26,556 nt of DNA from positions 1-26,556 of the forward strand of contig JBFFGE010000046.1 of the NCBI GenBank assembly GCA_041557595.1. The letters run 5' to 3'. This DNA is from JAOTYV01 sp041557595. Lineage in GTDB: Bacteria > Pseudomonadota > Alphaproteobacteria > UBA8366. Under the pieces are notes generated by a model, which saw only the letters and a program-made list of their open reading frames with translations, did no database searches and had not been told where the DNA came from. Shown in pieces: positions 21,934-26,556 of this stretch. The position numbers and the translations under genes were made by a program. Positions within the stretch are counted from its first letter, which is position 1; every line of letters starts with the position of its first letter.

Positions 21934-24288
21934 TTATGCGTTTCGATTCAAACTGCCGAGCAGCCGCTTATAGTGCCACGGGAATGCCTTCTCGGCCCCG
22001 GCCGTATCGCGTCCGTAGTCGCGGTCGGCGATTGTCTCCGGCGTCTCGCAACGGCGCGGATGGACCATCGACAGGACGAACCCGGCGAGCGAGTTGTTGC
22101 CAATGCCTTCCAGTCGGCGGACCGCTTGCAACACGGCTTCGCGCTTGGTCTTGCGCCACTGCAGCACGAGAACCGTGCTGTCGACCAGCTTCGCCAGAAC
22201 CTGCGTGTCCGTGTATGCCAGCACCGGCGACGAATCGAGGATGATTGCATCGTAATCCCACGCCAGCGTATTCAAGATCTCTTCCACCGCGGTGGCGTCG
22301 AGATTGTTGGCGTTCTTGCCTTGCCGCTTACCCGCCGTGATGTAGTCGAACCCGAGAGACGCGCCTTTGTGAATCACCGATTCCAAATCGGCATTTCCGG
22401 AAACCACATCGACGATGCCGGTATCGTTCGGCACGCCCATAAACTCATGGAGCGACGGCCGGATCAGATCGCAGTCAATGAACAGCACTTTCTGGCCAAC
22501 GCTCGCACAGAAGCTGGCGTAGCAAATTGCGGTCGTCGACTTGCCTTCACGCGGCAAGGCGGAGGTAAAGAGGATGGTCTTCGGATGACGCGACTCACTG
22601 GCGAGGTACAGCCCCGTGCGCATGTTCTGAATTGCCTGGGTAAGCCGCAAATCGGATTCGTTGGAACGTCGTTTTTCCGGCGCCTTGCACCACTCCACCA
22701 GATTCGGCGTTATCGGTATAAGACTCAGCGCCCGATATTTGATCGTCCGCTCGACCTCGTCCGCGGTCTCGAAGGTGCGGCGCAGCGCGGCGCCGAGGAG
22801 AACCGTTGCAATCGATAACAAGGCCGCAAGAAATCCGGCGATCATCATCGTTTTCGTCTTTCTCGGTGACGACGGCGCCGTTTCGACATCGGCATAGGAC
22901 ACGATCCGGGCATTCGGCTCGATCAAATCCTGCGACGCGATGGTCTGCGCCAATCGGATCTGAAATTCCGCATACAACCGGCGCTTCGCATCGGCGTCCC
23001 GCCGCAGTTTTTCGAGAACGATTTCCGACTTGTTGATCGTAATCGCCTTGCTTTCGAGCTCCCGCAGATCGCGTTCGAGCGATGCGACCTCGGACTGGGC
23101 AATCCGCCGCTCATTGGTGATGCCCTCGACGATCTTTTTGATCTCCCCCGTGGTCTTGTTGCGCAGATCCTGGATCTCGGCGCGAACCTTGATCATCCGG
23201 GGATGCTTTTCGCCGTATTTACTGGCGAGGTCGGACCGCTGGCGGCCTAACTCAACCTCTTTCTCGCGGAGCCGCTGGATCAGCGGCGACCGCAAGACCT
23301 CTGGCGAAGAAGACATGCTGCCCGGTACCCGGAGCAGTTGGGAGGTCTGTGCAAGTCGAGCCGCCGCGCGCGACTCCGCGGCGCGTGCCCGCACCAGCTG
23401 CGAGTTCAACTCACCCAGCTGTTGAATGGTGACGCTGGTTCCCCGGGTCTCGATCAGGCGCGCCTTGGCGCGATACGCCTGAACCTTGTCTTCGGCGGCC
23501 AACATGTCGGCTTCGATGCCTTCGACGATCTTTCGAAGCTGCTCCGTCGCGGTCTGGGCCGATTGCTTGATATAGCTGATCTGCGCCGCGAGATGGGCGG
23601 ACATCAGGGTGTTGACGATCTTCGCCGACTTCTTCGCATCGAGCGATTCAAATTGGACATCGATCACGCGGGTTCGCCTCCCGGCGTCGACATTCAGCTT
23701 CTTGTCGAATGCGTTGATGACCCGCGTACGAATGCGCGCCGCTTGCGCCTCTTCGATCTGCTCCGCGTCCAAATCGAATTCCGGTACCCGCTTCGCCTTG
23801 GGTTTGCCCGAATTTAGGGAATCGAAGCTGCCCGAATCGACGAAGGCTTGGAATCGCTCCCAAAGCGGCTGCGATCGCAGGCTTTCCATTCGCAGCGCCT
23901 TGTTGAATTCCGGGTCATCCACCAAACCCAGCGAATCGACCACGGTGCCCGCCAGGACGCGAGACTGCAGCAAGCGGACCTCGTTGGGGACATCCGCGAT
24001 ATCCCCTCGCGCCGTCCCGCCCGCGCCGCGCCGGTTTACATTCTGACCCGACCGGCTGTCGATCAAGAGCTGTCCAACTGCGCTGTATTTCGGCGTAACC
24101 ATCATCAGATACGCAAATGTCGACCCTATCACTAAAACAGAGATAACAGCCATCGTCCGCCAGCTATCCCGCAAAGTCTGGAATATTTCCGCCAGGGATA
24201 CGTCGCGTGAGGACTCAGGCACATCGTCGAGGATCTGCACGTCGTCGATCTGCTCAATTTCGTGTTTCTGCGGTACTTTCTTTCGCAT
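21934..24288 (-). CDS. Wzc/ExoP-type polysaccharide co-polymerase with tyrosine autokinase domain
   Basis: 784 residues. The Wzz-like N-terminus spans the first membrane segment (about 46-63, AVISVLVIGSTFAYLMMV) and a large periplasmic part with long coiled coil (about 210-440). A second membrane segment lies at about 478-498 (MIAGFLAALLSIATVLLG). The cytoplasmic BY-kinase domain has Walker A ALPREGKST with Lys583, Walker A' VLFIDCDLIRPSLHEF, and Walker B AIILDSSPVL with Asp685. It would set chain length and gate export with the Wza-type protein through cycles of tyrosine phosphorylation. The C-terminal tail has only two tyrosines (758 and 773) rather than the usual cluster. The ATG at 24288 has GAGA upstream. 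A dedicated promoter is proposed 270-300 bp upstream. Confidence 0.9.
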   Translation of the reverse strand: MRKKVPQKHEIEQIDDVQILDDVPESSRDVSLAEIFQTLRDSWRTMAVISVLVIGSTFAYLMMVTPKYSAVGQLLIDSRSGQNVNRRGAGGTARGDIADVPNEVRLLQSRVLAGTVVDSLGLVDDPEFNKALRMESLRSQPLWERFQAFVDSGSFDSLNSGKPKAKRVPEFDLDAEQIEEAQAARIRTRVINAFDKKLNVDAGRRTRVIDVQFESLDAKKSAKIVNTLMSAHLAAQISYIKQSAQTATEQLRKIVEGIEADMLAAEDKVQAYRAKARLIETRGTSVTIQQLGELNSQLVRARAAESRAAARLAQTSQLLRVPGSMSSSPEVLRSPLIQRLREKEVELGRQRSDLASKYGEKHPRMIKVRAEIQDLRNKTTGEIKKIVEGITNERRIAQSEVASLERDLRELESKAITINKSEIVLEKLRRDADAKRRLYAEFQIRLAQTIASQDLIEPNARIVSYADVETAPSSPRKTKTMMIAGFLAALLSIATVLLGAALRRTFETADEVERTIKYRALSLIPITPNLVEWCKAPEKRRSNESDLRLTQAIQNMRTGLYLASESRHPKTILFTSALPREGKSTTAICYASFCASVGQKVLFIDCDLIRPSLHEFMGVPNDTGIVDVVSGNADLESVIHKGASLGFDYITAGKRQGKNANNLDATAVEEILNTLAWDYDAIILDSSPVLAYTDTQVLAKLVDSTVLVLQWRKTKREAVLQAVRRLEGIGNNSLAGFVLSMVHPRRCETPETIADRDYGRDTAGAEKAFPWHYKRLLGSLNRNA

Positions 24289-24553
24289 TTCAGATTCTCT
24301 TTGCTCTGGTGTTTCGCGGATGGTTTCACAAATTCAAGTAAACTTGCCGATCAAATATTCATAAGCACTGTAATAATTCTATCCGTACCAAGTTGAAAGA
24401 CTTTGCAACTACATTGATATTCTAAATATTAGAAAACCCACCAATAAATATTGTATTAGCTCTTTCACACACTGTAAGAGCCCAGGACTGCATCCCCTGG
24501 CTCGCATCGCTTCGCGCGGCGCACCGCCGACGATTAGCCTTAGATTTAAAAGG
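24289..24553 (-). promoter_or_regulatory. Long structured leader of the kinase gene
   Basis: About 260 bases between the proposed promoter and the ATG at 24288, A+T-rich and without a gene. It contains two overlapping stem candidates at 24459-24503 and a short palindrome TTCTAA-ATA-TTAGAA at 24420-24434. No known riboswitch class was recognised. Confidence 0.45.
24459..24503 (-). repeat. Two mutually exclusive stems in the kinase-gene leader
   Basis: GCTCTT (24459-24464) pairs with AAGAGC (24476-24481). GAGCCCAGG (24478-24486) pairs with CCTGGCTC (24496-24503) with one bulged C. The two stems share GAGC at 24478-24481 and cannot coexist. Neither is followed by a U tract, so an attenuator is possible but not demonstrated. 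Confidence 0.35.
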
Positions 24554-24585
24554 ATTATACGCTGGTCTGCTGTCACAGTTGACAG
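24554..24585 (-). promoter_or_regulatory. Promoter with palindromic activator or repressor site
   Basis: On the minus strand a perfect -10 TATAAT lies at 24559-24554. The -35 position 17 bp further up is a poor match, but it lies inside CTGTCA-CAGT-TGACAG (24570-24585), a 16-bp element with 6-bp perfect arms. A perfect -10, weak -35 and overlapping palindrome is the usual arrangement of an activator-dependent promoter; a LuxR-type regulator from this locus is a candidate. Confidence 0.5.
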
Positions 24586-24691
24586 ACGCATCGGGAGTAA
24601 CCTGAAAGTAAAGGACTCTCCGTTAGACCTGCCTCGCGTCGGGCGCCCACCCGTGGCAATCGGATGGCCGCCCGAAAGCGATCGAATTCGG

Positions 24692-25255
24692 CTAGAAAAA
24701 GCGCTCCGGCACGACGATTGTATCGCCCGGCAGAACGCGAAAATCGCCCGCCTCGATTTCCCGATCCTGATATTTCTTGCTGCCCGATCGGGTAACTACC
24801 CAGACATTGGATTTCGCGCGATAGGTGTAGCCGCCCGCCATCGCCACCGCATTCAAAACGGTCAGGCCGTTCTTGTAGGGATAGCTGCCGGGGCGTCTCA
24901 CTTCGCCCAGGATGAAGAACGGGCGATAGGTCAGCACCTCGATGTTCACGGTCGGATTCTTCAGGAAGCCGTTTTTCAGCTTGGTCACGATCTTTTGCTC
25001 AAGCTTCCGTGCCGTTGCGCCGGCCGCGGGAACCTCGCCAATCAGCGGAAAGGCCACCGAGCCGGCCCCGCTAATCTCGTATTGGCCGGACAGGTCCGTT
25101 TCGCCGAACACGGTGATGCGCAGCTTGTCGCCACTGCCCAAAACGTAATTCGCGTCACTCGATGCCGCGATGGCCGGAGAAAGCAATGCGGCCAAAATCA
25201 TCATCTGGAAGACGATCGCCGTCCGGCGCAATGCCTTACTAGTCCAATTCCACAC
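24692..25255 (-). CDS. Short Wza-type polysaccharide export protein
   Basis: 187 residues. A signal peptide covers about 1-31 (IVFQMMILAALLSPAIAA). The Poly_export domain follows (YVLGSGDKLRITVFGETDLSGQY, then GSVAFPLIGEVPAAG), then an SLBB-type domain (FFILGEVRRPGSYPYKNG and VLNAVAMAGGYTYRA). It would form the periplasmic/outer-membrane export channel partner of the Wzc-type protein. It lacks a lipobox cysteine and the C-terminal membrane helix of E. coli Wza (~380 residues), as do many short alphaproteobacterial homologues, so another outer-membrane protein is probably needed; the beta-barrel encoded upstream fits. The start is GTG at 25255 with AGGAGGG eight bases before it. Confidence 0.9.
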   Translation of the reverse strand: MWNWTSKALRRTAIVFQMMILAALLSPAIAASSDANYVLGSGDKLRITVFGETDLSGQYEISGAGSVAFPLIGEVPAAGATARKLEQKIVTKLKNGFLKNPTVNIEVLTYRPFFILGEVRRPGSYPYKNGLTVLNAVAMAGGYTYRAKSNVWVVTRSGSKKYQDREIEAGDFRVLPGDTIVVPERFF

Positions 25256-25651
25256 CAGTCTTACCCTCCTGTCTGACCGGCTTTTCTACTCGTATTTCCG
25301 AGTCTTTGAGCCGGCGCCGCAATAGATGCGGTCACAAATACCTTGGTTCCCGCGAGCCCAGCCACGATCCGGCTCGCCGAAACTTTCGCCATTATGCAAA
25401 ATTTTCCCGAAAGAGAGGGAGGCCCTTGCGAATTACTACTTTTGAAATACTCGCCCCGGCCGCCAAAGCCGATGGGCTGCGAACCAAATTAAAATATATT
25501 TTTTGACGAACTACCGCCCTGTCTCGCCTGCGGGCGCACGCTTTCACTCGCTGCAGACCACGTCTCGTCGAGGCCGTCCTGGCGCGGTGCCGCTACATAT
25601 TCGCGGCAGGAGGCGATAGTCGCCCCCCGCTACGCCGGCCGGACGCTCACA
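25256..25651. other. Intergenic region and leader of the export gene
   Basis: About 396 bp between the beta-barrel gene and the export gene, both on the minus strand. No convincing gene: a 66-codon plus-strand frame at 25306-25506 has no ribosome binding site. The stretch near 25480-25510 is A+T-rich (TATATTTTAA on minus) and CATAAT occurs near 25396; either could be promoter elements. The imperfect GGCGA-TAG-TCGCC stem near 25610-25624 has no U tract and is not a clear terminator. Confidence 0.45.
25277..25314 (-). promoter_or_regulatory. Two-tier hairpin beside the export-gene ribosome binding site
   Basis: CCGGCT (25277-25282) pairs with AGCCGG (25309-25314) and, inside a symmetrical 5+5 internal loop, ACTCG (25288-25292) pairs with CGAGT (25299-25303) around a six-base loop. 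The Shine-Dalgarno AGGAGGG at 25264-25270 is six bases away. The nested complementarity is unlikely to be accidental and suggests a structured 5' leader. Confidence 0.5.
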
Positions 25652-26556
25652 TCACCAACGCGCGGTGACGCCCCCACGGACCGTATTCTGGGTGTAATCG
25701 TTGCCCGCGACCGTGCTGCTGCGATTGCGGAAAACATAGCCCGCATTCAAAATGAAGTGCCGGTTCATCGCGTAATTCGCCCCGACACCGGCGCGGTAAT
25801 TATCGTCTTCGCGGGAAATTTCCTCGTAGTCGTCACGCCGATAGCCGAAAAACGCATTCAGCACCAGGTTCCGCAGCAGTTCATGATCGACCCGGGCGCC
25901 GACTGCAGTACTCACATAGCCGCTGCTGGCAATCCTAGCCGTCTCGACGATCCGCCGATTGAGATTCAACCCGACCGTGGTGAGACGGGTCGGATTCCAC
26001 TTGATATCGCTGCCGATAACAAAGCCGTCGGTAGAACTAAAAGCCGGATCGTCATAGTTACGCCTGCGATACCCCGCGAAAACGTCGCCGAAAATTACAT
26101 CGGTGATATCGATCTTGGCGCCGCCAAGAATCGAATAGCCGTCGGAATCGCGGTTGAAGCCATTGTCATCGATGCTTTGACGATATCGGACAACCCGGCC
26201 CTCGCCGCGGATGAACGCAACATATTGCGGAACGATCTGATATCCGACTTCGAGGGCGGGCGTGAACACGTTCCGGTCGCGGTCGTCATTGTTGACGTTA
26301 CCGCCGAGCGCCGTCCGCGCATCGTCATAATCGATATGCTCGAAGGTCCCGCCAGCGGTTACAGCGACGCGATTGAACCGATGTGTCCCGGAAAGCCCGG
26401 CACGAAACTGGTCCAGCTCGGTCGGGTTAACGCCGCCCACATCGTCGGGATTGCCGCGCGATTCGTGCAGGTGATTGTAGCTCCCGCTCGCCCGGACGCG
26501 CGTACTCTTGGTGACATCGACCGTCCCTGCCACCGACGCCCGGTAGTCCTGGTAAT
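25652..26556 (-). CDS. Outer-membrane beta-barrel protein, 5'-truncated by window edge
   Basis: The frame is open to the right edge, so the N-terminus and signal peptide lie outside; about 301 residues are visible. The sequence is a series of alternating amphipathic strands with turns rich in Asp, Asn and Arg (for example VFAGYRRRNYDDPAF, NAFFGYRRDDYEEIS, NAGYVFRNRSSTVAG) and ends in an aromatic residue after GGVTARW, the usual barrel-assembly signal. It resembles the putative beta-barrel porin 2 type found in alphaproteobacterial polysaccharide loci. It probably provides the outer-membrane pore or anchors the export machinery together with the short Wza-type protein. It is the most upstream gene of the locus seen here. 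Confidence 0.8.
   Translation of the reverse strand, partial: YQDYRASVAGTVDVTKSTRVRASGSYNHLHESRGNPDDVGGVNPTELDQFRAGLSGTHRFNRVAVTAGGTFEHIDYDDARTALGGNVNNDDRDRNVFTPALEVGYQIVPQYVAFIRGEGRVVRYRQSIDDNGFNRDSDGYSILGGAKIDITDVIFGDVFAGYRRRNYDDPAFSSTDGFVIGSDIKWNPTRLTTVGLNLNRRIVETARIASSGYVSTAVGARVDHELLRNLVLNAFFGYRRDDYEEISREDDNYRAGVGANYAMNRHFILNAGYVFRNRSSTVAGNDYTQNTVRGGVTARW

Noticed and set aside
25306..25506. 66-codon plus-strand frame
   Set aside because: No ribosome binding site, no homology seen, and it overlaps the structured leader of the export gene.
1..26556. CRISPR array, tRNA/rRNA genes, insertion sequences or prophage
   Set aside because: No spaced repeat series, RNA gene signature, transposase or terminal inverted repeats with target duplication was seen.

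Overview
The window reads as the chromosome of a G+C-rich alphaproteobacterium, probably Rhodospirillales-like. The assignment is an inference from protein style (DUF1289 protein, long-chain fadE/fadI/fadJ genes, short Wza-type exporter, WbaP-type sugar transferase) and from GTG/TTG starts with good ribosome binding sites. No rRNA, tRNA, CRISPR array, insertion sequence or phage gene was seen.

Left part (1-5705) is a mixed housekeeping and accessory region: the end of a repeat-containing TPR-like protein, a thiamine-diphosphate enzyme on the minus strand, a compact MazE/MazF-type toxin-antitoxin pair with a palindromic operator, a DUF1289 protein, an acetamidase/formamidase, an A+T-rich four-helix membrane protein that looks foreign, and a zeta-class glutathione transferase (maleylacetoacetate isomerase-like).

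Middle part (5905-14583) is lipid metabolism on the plus strand: a patatin-like phospholipase, then a collinear beta-oxidation set of acyl-CoA ligase (fadD), acyl-CoA dehydrogenase (fadE), 3-ketoacyl-CoA thiolase (fadI) and the bifunctional hydratase/3-hydroxyacyl-CoA dehydrogenase (fadJ). Together they would activate fatty acids and run the full beta-oxidation spiral. The thiolase has no conventional start codon where homology and the Shine-Dalgarno sequence place its start. An ATC sits there instead.

Right part (14643-26556) is a polysaccharide secretion locus with its regulators. Three LuxR/NarL-type proteins come first: a canonical response regulator, one that has lost the acidic pocket of its receiver, and one that has lost every receiver catalytic residue. 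Then, all on the minus strand, come a WbaP-type initiating sugar transferase, an unusual signal peptide/PG-binding-like/SPOR/transmembrane protein, a Wzc/ExoP-type chain-length regulator with tyrosine kinase domain, a short Wza-type export protein and the end of an outer-membrane beta-barrel. Glycosyltransferases, flippase and polymerase are not in the window. Most gaps here are 390-500 bp, A+T-rich, and hold palindromes and hairpins next to ribosome binding sites, so each gene may be controlled separately.

The best candidates for something undescribed are the graded series of receiver-degenerate LuxR regulators beside the export genes, the SPOR/PG-binding membrane protein inside that locus, the recurrent hairpin-next-to-SD leaders, and the non-canonical thiolase start.
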